Shown piece after piece: positions 53,057-61,345 of a stretch of 64,000 bases of DNA (the stretch's first letter is position 1; each line of letters opens with the position of its first letter). The notes beneath the pieces were generated by a model. The model searched no databases, was not told where the DNA came from, and saw only the letters and a program-made list of their open reading frames with translations. Where the stretch lies: positions 744,001 to 808,000 of the forward strand of contig CAXXWW010000008.1 of NCBI GenBank assembly GCA_963665215.2, given 5' to 3'. Origin of the DNA: G963665215 sp963665215. GTDB lineage: Bacteria; Chloroflexota; Dehalococcoidia; Lucifugimonadales; CAUZJF01. A program made the translations under genes and the position numbers.

Positions 53057-53698
53057 CTATTCGTGGCTGGGTTCCACGACAATCTGGCGTCCATCACCGA
53101 GGCCGGTGCTCATGGTGCTTACGCGCGGGTTGTCGGCCAGGGCCATGTGCACCACCCGCCGCTCGTTGGGGGGCATGGGCTCGAGGGTAATGGGGCGCCC
53201 CGTGGCGGCAACTCGCTGTGCGACTCTCTGGGCGAGGTTGGTCAGAGCCTCATAGCGCCTCTGCTGATAGCCGGCGATGTCCAGGAACATGCTGACCCTC
53301 TCCCCGAGCTGACGGCCTGCAATCAGGCTTACGAGGGACTGGAGCGCCCTCAGGGTCTCCCCACGCCGCCCGATGAGCAGGCCCGAGTCATCCCCATCGA
53401 TGTCGAAAACTGGGCCCCCGACGTCCTCCTGATGAGCCGTCCTGAGGCTCACCACGGCGGACACGCCCATCTTCGAGATGAGGTTGTCCAAAATCTCGGC
53501 GGTTACCCTGACAGCATCCGGGGGCTTGTCCAGCACCGTCACTCGCACGCGGGCAGGCTCGCCGCCGATGCCGAGTATTCCCGATTTGCCCCGGCTAACG
53601 ACGTCGATTTCGACTTCCCCGCGCTCGGCGTCTAGCTCTTTTAGGGCGATTTCTATTGCCTCTTCTGGGGTTTTTGCTGTCGTCTCTATCGTTGTCAC
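53057..53698 (-). CDS. khpB: RNA-binding protein KhpB/Jag (SpoIIIJ-associated, R3H and KH domains)
   Basis: The protein has 213 aa. The N-terminal Jag_N region, TTIETTAKTPEEAIEIALKELDAERG, is followed by SRGKSGILGIGGEPARVRV. The KH domain includes LLIGRRGETLRALQSLVSLI (GxxG). The R3H domain at the C-terminus has ALTNLAQRVAQRVAATGRPI and PMPPNERRVVHMALADNP (R-x3-H). It forms an RNA-binding complex with KhpA and helps to control cell size. It overlaps the end of yidC by 104 nt in another frame. Confidence 0.94.
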   Translation of the reverse strand: MTTIETTAKTPEEAIEIALKELDAERGEVEIDVVSRGKSGILGIGGEPARVRVTVLDKPPDAVRVTAEILDNLISKMGVSAVVSLRTAHQEDVGGPVFDIDGDDSGLLIGRRGETLRALQSLVSLIAGRQLGERVSMFLDIAGYQQRRYEALTNLAQRVAQRVAATGRPITLEPMPPNERRVVHMALADNPRVSTMSTGLGDGRQIVVEPSHE

Positions 53699-54533
53699 GG
53701 GTCACTGCCTCCTCCGCCAAGGGCGCCAGCGCTGGAGCCGTCGCGGGCTCTCCGGACGGCTGCCGACCCTCCGGCGGCTGTCGAAATCGGACCAGAAAAG
53801 CGAGGGGCCCCCAGCCCGTAATGAAGCCTTGAATAACGATGCCAATGATGTTGGACACGATCCAATACAACGCCAGCCCGGTCTCGAAATTCAGGGTGAA
53901 GAACCCGAACATGATGGGCATCATCCACAACATCATCCTGTTGGTGGACTGCTGCTGTGGGGTTGCGGACGGCATGGTCGTCATCTTCTGCATGAGCCAC
54001 ATGGACGCCCCGACCAGCACCGGCAGCAAGTAGGGCGCAGGATTATCGCTGGAGTACTTGGCGAGGTTCAGCCAGAGAAAATCCCCATCAAGGGGGACCA
54101 CCTGGTGGACCTGGGGAAGCCACGAGTAGAGGTGCCTGGACAGATGGGCCAGTCTCTCGGGCGTAGACGGCAGCGTTCCCCTGAGGGCCCAGAACAGGCC
54201 GATAAATATGGGCATCTGTATGATCATGGGGCCCAGGCAGCCCAGGGGGTTCACGCCCTTCTCCCTGTAGAGGCGCATCATCTCCTTCTGGACGCGCGCC
54301 TTGTCGTCGGGGAAGCGCTCCTGGACCTTCTTCATCTCAGGCTGGATCTCGGACATGGCCTTCATCTGGCGGCTCTGCTTCAGCGTCAGGGGTATCATCG
54401 CCGAGCGGACGAGTATGGTGAAGGCGATTATGCTGAGCCCAAAGCTGCTGAAAAAGACGTAGTAGAGCAGCACCAGGCTGTTGATCATGGGCCTGATGAT
54501 GACCTCGTTCCAGACGGCGCCGAATATCTCCAC
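53595..54533 (-). CDS. yidC: Membrane protein insertase YidC/Oxa1
   Basis: The 312-aa insertase has five to six helices. The conserved parts are the first helix and loop FGLSIIAFTILVRSAMIPLT, the charged cytoplasmic coil KQSRQMKAMSEIQPEMKKVQ, GVNPLGCLGPMIIQMPIFIG and the late helix NFETGLALYWIVSNIIGIVI. The basic tail (PRRGNRNRPKRARRRARGSR) binds ribosomes. The start is taken at GTG 54533, with AGAGGT upstream (IEIFGAVWNEVIIRPMI region). The long tail extends past the khpB start by 104 nt. It inserts membrane proteins in cooperation with SecYEG. Confidence 0.93.
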   Translation of the reverse strand: MEIFGAVWNEVIIRPMINSLVLLYYVFFSSFGLSIIAFTILVRSAMIPLTLKQSRQMKAMSEIQPEMKKVQERFPDDKARVQKEMMRLYREKGVNPLGCLGPMIIQMPIFIGLFWALRGTLPSTPERLAHLSRHLYSWLPQVHQVVPLDGDFLWLNLAKYSSDNPAPYLLPVLVGASMWLMQKMTTMPSATPQQQSTNRMMLWMMPIMFGFFTLNFETGLALYWIVSNIIGIVIQGFITGWGPLAFLVRFRQPPEGRQPSGEPATAPALAPLAEEAVTRDNDRDDSKNPRRGNRNRPKRARRRARGSRNRRR

Positions 54534-54552
54534 GCGAATTACCTCTAGTGCC

Positions 54553-55695
54553 CTACAAGCAGAAAGCCGGCCGCTTGGGAGCCTTATCGTTCGTGAACCT
54601 GACCCACTTCTCGCTGAGACTTCCGTCTCTCCCAACCGTCAGGGCGTGGATCGAATGGTCTTTGGCCGGATAATAGATCACGCCCTCATGTGCCGTCAGA
54701 GATGCCACGATATCATCTTCGGCATCGCAGAAATGCTCGTCGGACCCGTCTTGAGTCCGGACCAGCCTCACCCTATCGTCCTTGGAGGCGACTGCGATTC
54801 GGTCCCCGACGATCACGGGAGAGCCGACAATTGGGCCATCGGCCTCCAGGGTCCAGCGCCGTTCCAACGTATTGATGTCCAGTGCGTAGAGATTCCCGTC
54901 AAGAGAGGCGGCGAATACCATGTCCTCTGTCGCGACAGCCCCAGCCCAGTACCACTTGCTCGCGCCTTCGAACCGTGCCGCCTCTACGCCGGTCCGGGCA
55001 TCGATGGCGTAGAAGATCCCGTCGAATGCTCCCACGTACACCCGGCCGTTGGCGATCAGAGGGGTAGCCGCAATCGCGCCCCCGGCCGAGAAGGGGGACG
55101 GCCACGCCTCCGTGCCATCCCTCAGGTTAACAGCGTAGAGGTTGTGGTCCAGAGAGCCGAAGTATGCGACCCCATCCGCCACGGCGGGAGTAGACCACAC
55201 CTTGTTACTCGTGGGGAATACCCAACGCCGCGCCCCGTCGGTGGCGTCAAAGGCATATAGCTTCCCATCGGAGGAGCCCACCAGGACCAGCCCGTCGGCG
55301 ACAACCGGGCCTCCAACGATGTGCTCGCCGCCGCCGACCCTCACATTCCATATTTCCTGGGCCTCCCCACACGTCTCTTCGACCTCGACATCCAGAGGAA
55401 GGGCGTACAAGAGGCCGTCGTATCCGCCTATGTAAAGCGTCTCTTCCGCTATCGCCGGCGTCCCGTAGATGGCGTGAGTTCTCGGGTCCTCGCCCCTTAG
55501 CTCATAACTCCAGATGCACCTGCGGGTGTTTATATCCAGGGCGAGCAGATCGCCCTCCATGGTCCCGATGTACAGCGTCTCCCCTGCCACGGCGCCCTGG
55601 GACCAGCCTTCCGGCACCACTCGGGCGCATGCGACCAGGGCAAGCAGCACCATTACCTGTGTTACCGCAATCAGACGCGCATTTAGACGATGCAA
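54553..55695 (-). CDS. PQQ-repeat beta-propeller lipoprotein (BamB-like)
   Basis: The protein has 380 aa. An N-terminal lipobox, VMVLLALVAC (Cys23), suggests a lipoprotein. Seven or eight beta-propeller blades follow, each with a repeat such as GTPAIAEETLYIGGYDGLLY, GGPVVADGLVLVGSSDGKLY or STPAVADGVAYFGSLDHNLY and an aromatic DxxTGxxxW-type turn (DATDGARRWVF). BamB-like propellers bind membrane or envelope partners. Its place between yidC and yidD in the rpmH cluster is unusual, and a role in membrane protein biogenesis is plausible. Confidence 0.85.
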   Translation of the reverse strand: MHRLNARLIAVTQVMVLLALVACARVVPEGWSQGAVAGETLYIGTMEGDLLALDINTRRCIWSYELRGEDPRTHAIYGTPAIAEETLYIGGYDGLLYALPLDVEVEETCGEAQEIWNVRVGGGEHIVGGPVVADGLVLVGSSDGKLYAFDATDGARRWVFPTSNKVWSTPAVADGVAYFGSLDHNLYAVNLRDGTEAWPSPFSAGGAIAATPLIANGRVYVGAFDGIFYAIDARTGVEAARFEGASKWYWAGAVATEDMVFAASLDGNLYALDINTLERRWTLEADGPIVGSPVIVGDRIAVASKDDRVRLVRTQDGSDEHFCDAEDDIVASLTAHEGVIYYPAKDHSIHALTVGRDGSLSEKWVRFTNDKAPKRPAFCL

Positions 55696-55803
55696 ATAGA
55701 CCGCCGTCCGCCCTTCAGTTTGCCTGGGCTATTGTACTCAGGTGACCGCCACGCCACCGCCCGGGCTGCGAGACGGCCGCATGAGGTAGGCGGGCAGCCG
55801 CGG

Positions 55804-56013
55804 CTAGGGGACCGGGTCATATCCGCTGGTGCCCATGGGACGGCAGCGGCCCAGTCGCCGGATGCCAAGCCAGCCGCCTTTGATCACGCCGTACCTGGAG
55901 ATGGCCTCGGAGGCGTACCGGGAGCATGTGGGGGTGTGGCGGCATGCTCCAGGGATGTAGGGGGACACGACTATCTGGTATAGTCGTATTGCGCCGGTGG
56001 CCATGCTCCTCAT
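55804..56013 (-). CDS. yidD: Membrane protein insertion efficiency factor YidD
   Basis: The 69-aa protein contains MATGAIRLYQIVVSPYIPGA, CRHTPTCSRYASEAISRYGV and KGGWLGIRRLGRCRP, the YidD consensus with its Cys and PxCSxY motifs. The start at 56013 overlaps the rnpA stop by 4 nt (ATGA), as in the usual rnpA-yidD order. It aids YidC-dependent insertion. Confidence 0.93.
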   Translation of the reverse strand: MRSMATGAIRLYQIVVSPYIPGACRHTPTCSRYASEAISRYGVIKGGWLGIRRLGRCRPMGTSGYDPVP

Positions 56014-56381
56014 TGTTTCGCCTTCGATGAGTTGGAGGCGTGATGAGGGGGAGCTACCATGATTCCAGCGCGTCTGATGAGGGCAGTCACCGAACGACTG
56101 AGTCTTTGATAGTCCGCGGAAGAGGCGTCCTTGCGAGCTATGAGGACGATGTCCCACCCGTCCCCGACGGGGGCAAGGCGCACTGCCTCTCTGAGCCTCC
56201 GTTTTGCTTTGTTGCGTACGACAGCATTCCCCACACGCTTCCCCACCGAGTAGCCGACACGCGTCACATCCAGGCTGTTGGGCCGCGCCACCAGCACAAG
56301 CAGGCCGTCGGACCAGGCACGCCCCTCCCGCCGGGTGGCTGCGAAATCCTTGGCTCTGGTGAGACGCCGCTTATTGGGCAT
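56010..56381 (-). CDS. rnpA: Ribonuclease P protein component
   Basis: The 123-aa protein starts MPNKRRLTRAKDFAATRREG and carries the RNase P signature VGYSVGKRVGNAVVRNKAKRR (residues 42-62), here read in parts as RVGYSVGKRVGNAVVRNKAK then RRLREAVRLAP. It supports RNase P RNA in tRNA 5' maturation. It lies in its usual position between rpmH and yidD, with the stop overlapping yidD. It starts at ATG 56381. Confidence 0.95.
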   Translation of the reverse strand: MPNKRRLTRAKDFAATRREGRAWSDGLLVLVARPNSLDVTRVGYSVGKRVGNAVVRNKAKRRLREAVRLAPVGDGWDIVLIARKDASSADYQRLSRSVTALIRRAGIMVAPPHHASNSSKAKQ

Positions 56382-56408
56382 CGGCCGACAGGCTGCGACG
56401 GACGTAGC

Positions 56409-56546
56409 TCAGACCGCGAGCCGGCTCCGGCCCTTGAACATACGGCGCTTTAGCACGTGACGGCCGCCGTGCGTTCTCATCCGCTTCATGAAGCCGTGGA
56501 CGCGGCTCCGTCGCCTCTTTTTTGGCTGGTAGGTCCTCTTCGGCAT
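56409..56546 (-). CDS. rpmH: 50S ribosomal protein L34
   Basis: This very basic 45-aa protein starts MPKRTYQPKKRRRSRVHGFM and ends LKRRMFKGRSRLAV. L34 has the conserved TYQPxxxKRxxxHGF front. The start at 56546 is preceded by GAGGAGACC. It is the first gene of the rpmH-rnpA-yidD cluster. An IS256 copy ends only about 80 bp upstream, which is likely where the promoter or the replication-origin region of the ancestor lay. Confidence 0.95.
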   Translation of the reverse strand: MPKRTYQPKKRRRSRVHGFMKRMRTHGGRHVLKRRMFKGRSRLAV

Positions 56547-56627
56547 GGTCTCCTCGTCAATAGTCGATTATACCCATCCGCGGAAACGGGTGTCAATTTA
56601 GCTTTATGCAAAAATCCCCATTGGGAC

Positions 56628-57995
56628 GAGGTATCTTCAAAAAGTGTGTAAACAGTCAGGCGGTGTACCCTCTCTCTGAACAACACGGGCTCGAGGCCCA
56701 AGAGAGGAGATAGACCGCCCATGAGGAAGGAAAGCACTGAGAGTAGGTCGGAGTCAAGGCCGGAGTGGGAGCAGTTGGAGGATTGGGTGCGAAGCCAGGT
56801 CCAGAGGCTGATCCAGGAGTTGCTGGAGGAGGAGGTGACGGGGTTTCTGGGAAGGGCGAAGTCGGCGCTCAGATCCGACTCGGACTCAGATACCGGCTAT
56901 CGGAACGGATACGGCAGAGCCCGGAGGCTTACGCTGAGTTCGGGAACGATACAGCTGAGGCGGCCGCGAGTCCGCGATACCGAGGAGCAGTTCGAGAGCC
57001 GGCTGCTGCCGCTGTTCGTCAACAGGACCAGGAAGGTTGCTGAGTTGATCCCCGAGCTGTACCTGCACGGTCTATCCGAAGGCGACTTCGATCTGGCTTT
57101 GCGGGGGCTGCTGGGAGAGGACGCACCGGTATCGGCGAGCACGGTGGCCCGGTTGAAGGATAAGTGGAACGATGAGCTTGCCCAATGGCGCAGCCGGCCC
57201 CTCGATGACCTGGAAGTGGTCTACATGTGGGTGGATGGAGTCTACGTCAAGGCTGGTCTTGAGAAGGAGAAGGCGGCGGTACTGGTGGTGATGGCGGCCC
57301 TGAGCGACGGGAGCAAGGTGGTGGTGAGCGCTGTTCCCGGATACAGGGAGTCCACAGAGAACTGGTCCGAGGTGCTCAGGGACATCAAGCGCCGGGGCTT
57401 GAGCTGCCCGAGGCTGGTGGTTGGAGACGGACACCTGGGCATCTGGGGAGCTCTGCGCAACGTCTATCCGCAGGCGGCAGAGCAACGCTGCTGGAACCAC
57501 AAGATCGTAAACGTGCTCGCCAAGCTTCCAAAGCGACAACAGGACCAGGCCAAGCTCATGCTGCGTACTATCCCCTACGCGCCGACTCGGACAGAGGCTG
57601 AGCGGCTCAGGACGGTGTTCACCAGGTGGTGCGGCGACCATTCCTACGAGGCGGCCTCAGAGGCCTTGGAGCGGGACTGGGACCGCATGGTCACCTTCTA
57701 TGACTTCCCAAAGGAGCACTGGGGGCACCTTCGCACGACGAACCCGGTAGAATCACCCTTCGCGGCCCTCAGGCTTCGGACCGATGCCGCCAAGCGCTAC
57801 AAGAGGGTCGATCGGGCGATAGCGGTGATCTGGAAAATGTTGATGGTCGCCGAACAGCGCTTCAGGCGTCTGAAGGCCCCTGAGTTGATCGAAGACGTCT
57901 ATCTCGGTGCACAGTATGCGGATGGAATCGCCATTGAATCAACGGCTGAGAAGGTCGCCGCCTGATGTCGTTTACACACCTATTGACGTAACCTC
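56628..57995 (+). mobile_element. IS256-family element, copy 2
   Basis: The element is 1368 bp, identical in size and almost in sequence to copy 1 (14110-15477). The ends match (GAGGTATCTTCAAAAAGTGT; ...GACGTAACCTC). No target duplication is seen here either (left flank TTGGGAC, right flank CAAAAAA). It lies between rpmH and an XRE gene. Confidence 0.93.
56721..57965 (+). CDS. IS256-family transposase, copy 2
   Basis: The 414-aa protein is the same as copy 1 apart from three residues (Gly, Arg and Arg replacing Ala, Trp and Gly). It keeps the catalytic region VYMWVDGVYVKAGLEKEKAA and QRCWNHKIVNVLAKLP. The ribosome site AGAGGAG precedes ATG 56721. It is in the same orientation as copy 1, so homologous recombination between them could delete or circularise the 42 kb between. 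Confidence 0.95.
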   Translation: MRKESTESRSESRPEWEQLEDWVRSQVQRLIQELLEEEVTGFLGRAKSALRSDSDSDTGYRNGYGRARRLTLSSGTIQLRRPRVRDTEEQFESRLLPLFVNRTRKVAELIPELYLHGLSEGDFDLALRGLLGEDAPVSASTVARLKDKWNDELAQWRSRPLDDLEVVYMWVDGVYVKAGLEKEKAAVLVVMAALSDGSKVVVSAVPGYRESTENWSEVLRDIKRRGLSCPRLVVGDGHLGIWGALRNVYPQAAEQRCWNHKIVNVLAKLPKRQQDQAKLMLRTIPYAPTRTEAERLRTVFTRWCGDHSYEAASEALERDWDRMVTFYDFPKEHWGHLRTTNPVESPFAALRLRTDAAKRYKRVDRAIAVIWKMLMVAEQRFRRLKAPELIEDVYLGAQYADGIAIESTAEKVAA

Positions 57996-58164
57996 CAAAA
58001 AAGACCTGGATGCCAGGCCGGACCAGAGCGCTCATATGTTCTAGGGCTGACGCATCATATAATGCACGGTGACGAACACCACTGTCAAGGCCGTGTGGAC
58101 AGGTGTCCACGAGCGTAGACGGACCGGGACCGGTGGAAGAGCAGGGGCAAGTGGGTAGAATGCG

Positions 58165-58542
58165 GTGAGCATGATGAAGAGAGTGGACGGCCGTTTCCAG
58201 AGGCTAGCGAGTCTGGTCAGGCGGGCGCGGCTGTCCAAGAACATGACGCAGAGGCAACTGTCGCGCGCGCTCAAGATGAGCGAGGGATACGTCGGCCACC
58301 TGGAGCGCGGGACGATAAGGCCGGGCGTGGAGACCTTGAAGGCGCTGGCGACTGTCCTGGGGCTGGTCTACGGTGAGCTGGCGGTGGCGGCCGGGTATTT
58401 AACCCGCGAAGAGTACGAGAGCCCCATCGACCAGCGCCAGCTCGCGCGCCTCACGGAGATCGGCGACCTGACGGATGTAGAGTGGGATTCTGTGAAGGAC
58501 TTTGCCCGGTACGTCAGGAGCAGGCGCCACGTCGATGGCTGA
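58165..58542 (+). CDS. XRE-family HTH transcription regulator
   Basis: The 125-aa protein has a Cro/CI-type helix-turn-helix at residues 15-70: LVRRARLSKNMTQRQLSRAL and MSEGYVGHLERGTIRPGVET. A C-terminal region (YLTREEYESPIDQRQLARLT...) may be for dimer formation or binding to a partner. It starts at GTG 58165 (an ATG follows two codons later). The next gene, ImmA-like, is convergent, so the pair has the layout of a repressor and its regulator reading toward each other. Confidence 0.85.
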   Translation: MSMMKRVDGRFQRLASLVRRARLSKNMTQRQLSRALKMSEGYVGHLERGTIRPGVETLKALATVLGLVYGELAVAAGYLTREEYESPIDQRQLARLTEIGDLTDVEWDSVKDFARYVRSRRHVDG

Positions 58543-58582
58543 CGATCCCGTGCCGAGACACCCCGAGGGGCGTAAGCACGAG

Positions 58583-58990
58583 TCACGGACCGGGCCACTC
58601 CTGAGGGCTCGTGAGACGCCGGACCAGGGTGAGCTTATCGGCGGGAACGCCGACGTCTGACGCGGCCCGGCGCCACCCGTCTGGGCCTCCGACAAGCCAC
58701 GCGGCGAACTCCTCGGCTTGCCTCTCGGCCTTTGCGTGGTTGACCCACTGCCAGGATTCCAGGTAGAAGCTGGTCCCCACGTGCAGAAGGTGATGCCCGA
58801 TGGCGTGGGCGACGTACCACCGGAACCAGGGCCGCGGCAACCCGGGCTGGACGCCGATGGTCCGGCCGATGATGACCTCTTTGATGCGGCCGTCGAAGGG
58901 GAAGGATACGACCTCTAGGCCCCGCAGGTCCACGGGTATGCTGAGGTCGTGGGTGCGCCACAGGCGCGCGGCCAGTGTCCTCGCGTGCAA
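58583..58990 (-). CDS. ImmA/IrrE-family protein with HAIGH in place of HExxH
   Basis: The protein has 135 aa. It keeps ImmA/IrrE features: the front LAARLWRTHDLSIPVDLRGL, the helix RWYVAHAIGHHLLHVGTSFY in the place of the metal-binding helix, and QAEEFAAWLVGGPDGWR with the third-ligand Glu. The canonical HELGH is HAIGH here, so the catalytic Glu is Ala. It may therefore lack peptidase activity and act by binding. It starts with TTG 58990, with AAGGGGG upstream. The 170 bp ahead of it hold two tandem copies of a promoter and operator (59001-59170). Confidence 0.8.
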   Translation of the reverse strand: MHARTLAARLWRTHDLSIPVDLRGLEVVSFPFDGRIKEVIIGRTIGVQPGLPRPWFRWYVAHAIGHHLLHVGTSFYLESWQWVNHAKAERQAEEFAAWLVGGPDGWRRAASDVGVPADKLTLVRRLTSPQEWPGP

Positions 58991-59000
58991 GCCGGGCCCC

Positions 59001-59170
59001 CTTGATAAGAACGACTGTTCTATTATAGCGGGGGCCCAAGGTGAGGTGTCAAGGCGTGGCCAGCTGAAACCTGTGGCCCCGTCTTCTTGATAAGAACGAC
59101 TGTTCTATTATAGCGGGGGCCCAAGGTGAGGTGTCAAGGCGTGGCCGGCTGAAACCTGTGGCCCCGTCTT
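59001..59170 (-). promoter_or_regulatory. Tandem 85-bp promoter/operator module, two copies
   Basis: Two 85-bp units (59001-59085 and 59086-59170) are identical apart from one or two bases. Each contains, on the minus strand, TTGACA and TATAAT (copy 1: 59047-59052 and 59022-59027) separated by 19 bp. A palindrome AGAAC-N4-GTTCT (59008-59021 and 59093-59106) lies just downstream. The palindrome fits GAAC-N4-GTTC, as in the LexA box of Gram-positives, and could also be an operator for the neighbouring XRE regulator. Confidence 0.75.
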
Positions 59171-59218
59171 CTATAGATCCTGGGACCGGCCAGACACCTC
59201 AGCGAGCGCCGGCCGCGG

Positions 59219-60115
59219 CTACTTGCCGCTTATGGTGGTGGCAGCCATACCCTCGATGAAGTTGGCGATGGCCGAGTGGTCGGCGTCCCCCTTGCCGTCG
59301 TTCATAAGGGAGCCGAGCATCTGCTGGATGAGGCTGGTAACTGGCAGAGGCACCCCCAGCTCCTTGCCGGTGAGCAACGCGTTGTGCAAGTCCTTCTGGT
59401 GCAGCCTGATCCTGAACCCGGGCTTGAAGTCGCCGGCGATCATCATGGGCGCCTTGGCGTTCAGGACCGTGCTTCCGGCCAGGCCACCCTTGATGGCCTC
59501 GAAGACTACGTTCGGGTCGAGTCCCGCCTTCTTGGCCAGGACAAGCGCCTCCCCGACGGCCTCTATGTTAGCGGCCACGATGATCTGGTTGGCCAGCTTG
59601 GTGGTGTTGCCGGCGCCGTATCCGCCGCACAGCACGATACTGCCGCCCATCACCCCGAGAAGGCCCGCGTAACGGTCGAACACCCCCTTGTTCCCTCCCA
59701 CCATGATCGCCAGTGTGCCATCGATGGCTTTGGGCTCACCTCCACTCACGGGGGCGTCCAGGAAGTCGACCCCAGTGGCCTCGCAGGCGGCGGCGATCTT
59801 TTGGGAGGTGCCGGGAGCGATAGAGCTCATGTCGATGACGGTGGAGCCCGCCGACGCGCCCTCCAACACTCCATCGGGCCCGAGGATCGCGGCCTCTGAG
59901 TCAGCGGAATCGGGCACCATAGTGATAACTACGGGACACTTCTGCGCCACGTCCTTGGCCGAGGGCCCTACTCTTGCGCCCTTGGACGCCAGCGCCTCTG
60001 TGCTGGTCTCCACGATATCGTAGACCGTTAGCGAGTAGCCCGCCTTGATCAAGTTTCTGGCCATCGGCCTTCCCATGATGCCCAGCCCCACAAATCCTAC
60101 GTCCTTATCAGCCAT
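59219..60115 (-). CDS. NAD(P)-dependent beta-hydroxyacid dehydrogenase (GarR/HIBADH type)
   Basis: The 298-aa protein has the dinucleotide motif VGFVGLGIMGRPMARNLIKA (residues 6-25), the substrate-binding motif FLDAPVSGGEPKAIDGTLAI and the catalytic-Lys region GGYGAGNTTKLANQIIVAAN. LHQKDLHNALLTGKELG is near the C-terminus. This is the order of 2-hydroxy-3-oxopropionate reductases and 3-hydroxyisobutyrate dehydrogenases. It likely reduces tartronate semialdehyde or a similar compound. It starts at ATG 60115. It is one of several catabolic genes in this part of the window. Confidence 0.93.
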   Translation of the reverse strand: MADKDVGFVGLGIMGRPMARNLIKAGYSLTVYDIVETSTEALASKGARVGPSAKDVAQKCPVVITMVPDSADSEAAILGPDGVLEGASAGSTVIDMSSIAPGTSQKIAAACEATGVDFLDAPVSGGEPKAIDGTLAIMVGGNKGVFDRYAGLLGVMGGSIVLCGGYGAGNTTKLANQIIVAANIEAVGEALVLAKKAGLDPNVVFEAIKGGLAGSTVLNAKAPMMIAGDFKPGFRIRLHQKDLHNALLTGKELGVPLPVTSLIQQMLGSLMNDGKGDADHSAIANFIEGMAATTISGK

Positions 60116-60565
60116 TGCTCTCTCCTTTCCTCGCCCCGAGCGCGCCCAGAACTCTGACCGACGTCAGACGCTAGCGGCGCCCGTCGCCATTCAGACTGCC
60201 GAAGAGCGGGACGCTGGGGGAACTCCAGGTGCATTATTGGTGAAGCCGTCGGCTGCGTCAAGGGCCGCGACACGCGGCGGGCGGCGCCGGTTGACTGCGT
60301 TCCTGGGCAGGGGCTAACATGGCTCCGGTGAATGTGGACGCACGACCGTGACTTGGCAGCGGCCGCTGTATTTACTTTACGGGAGCAAGCGGGTCCCTTC
60401 CCACCTACCGGCCCTGGGCGTGTATCCGGAGGTGATCCATTCGGCGGACTCAGGACCGGCCCCGGACCCGCACCCTGGGGGACCCGCCTCCAGCGAGTCG
60501 CCGTTATCAGTCGTGTGAGTGAAGCCACACAGGCACGAGTTCTCGGCGCTAAGGTGACAGGGGAT
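60116..60565. other. Intergenic, no supported feature
   Basis: This is the divergent spacer between the GarR-type gene and osmC. The osmC frame is open back to 60332, but the upstream part lacks OsmC-like sequence, so I do not include it. I see no RNA gene or clear riboswitch fold. Confidence 0.4.
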
Positions 60566-61027
60566 ATGGCGGAAAGACCACAAACGACGGTGGAGCTCCG
60601 GTGGGAGGGCGGGCTGAGATTCACCTCGTCCGACGCGCACGGCCACACGGTCACGGTCGATGCGCCGGCGCAAGACGGGGAGCCTTTCGACGGCTTCAAG
60701 CCGGGGGAGCTGCTTCTGACGAGCCTGGCGGGGTGCAGCGCCATAGACGTCGTGGACATTCTACGCAAGCAGCGTCAGGAGGTGACGGGCGTGGATATCC
60801 GGGTGTTGGGGTCACAGGTGGCTGAGGCGCCCTGGACGTGGGAAGAGATACATCTGGCGTACGTGGTTCGCGGACGCGGCTTGAGCAGGTCCGCCGTCGA
60901 GCGCGCGATTGAGCTATCTGAGACCAGGTACTGCTCGGTGGGTGCGACCATCGAGGCTCGGTGCAAGATAACCAGCACGCTACAAGTCATCGATGAGGGC
61001 GACGCGGCCGCGCAGGAGGCGCCTTGA
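60566..61027 (+). CDS. OsmC-family peroxiredoxin-like protein
   Basis: The 153-aa protein has the family outline GFKPGELLLTSLAGCSAIDV with the first redox Cys and RYCSVGATIEARCKITSTLQ with the second. OsmC/Ohr proteins reduce organic hydroperoxides through this Cys pair; here the first Cys is in the order GCSA. I chose ATG 60566 (MAERPQTTVELRWEGGLRFT), preceded by AAGGTG, as the natural start. It is cytoplasmic. Nothing in the context indicates regulation. Confidence 0.85.
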   Translation: MAERPQTTVELRWEGGLRFTSSDAHGHTVTVDAPAQDGEPFDGFKPGELLLTSLAGCSAIDVVDILRKQRQEVTGVDIRVLGSQVAEAPWTWEEIHLAYVVRGRGLSRSAVERAIELSETRYCSVGATIEARCKITSTLQVIDEGDAAAQEAP

Positions 61028-61345
61028 GGCCCTGGCGCGCCGCGCTCCTCAACCTCGCTGGACCATATGGCGGCCCGTGCGATGCGGGGCCGTGAACGCG
61101 CCCGGCCCATCGACAGGCTCAGGACAGGCCCATCGCCAACCTGGTCGGACCACGAGGCCTCCGCGTCGGAGTGTCCTGGCTGACGCGAGTTAATCTTGGA
61201 GCGTGGAAGATGGGACGCCAGCCTCAGTTGTGTTGAGGCCCGCGGCAGGTGGCGAGACGCAGGAAAAAAAGGTCGATATGCAGGTTAGAAGTGGTCATAT
61301 CCGATAGGTTCGATGAATTCAGGCCGCCCCGTCAGGAGGTAACCC
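61028..61345. other. Intergenic with one 24-bp repeat
   Basis: A reverse-orientation 24-bp unit (CCCATCGACAGGCTCAGGAC...) lies at 61106-61129. GCCCATCG flanks the core on both sides (61105-61112 and 61128-61135). No gene is seen, and no other structure. Confidence 0.5.
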
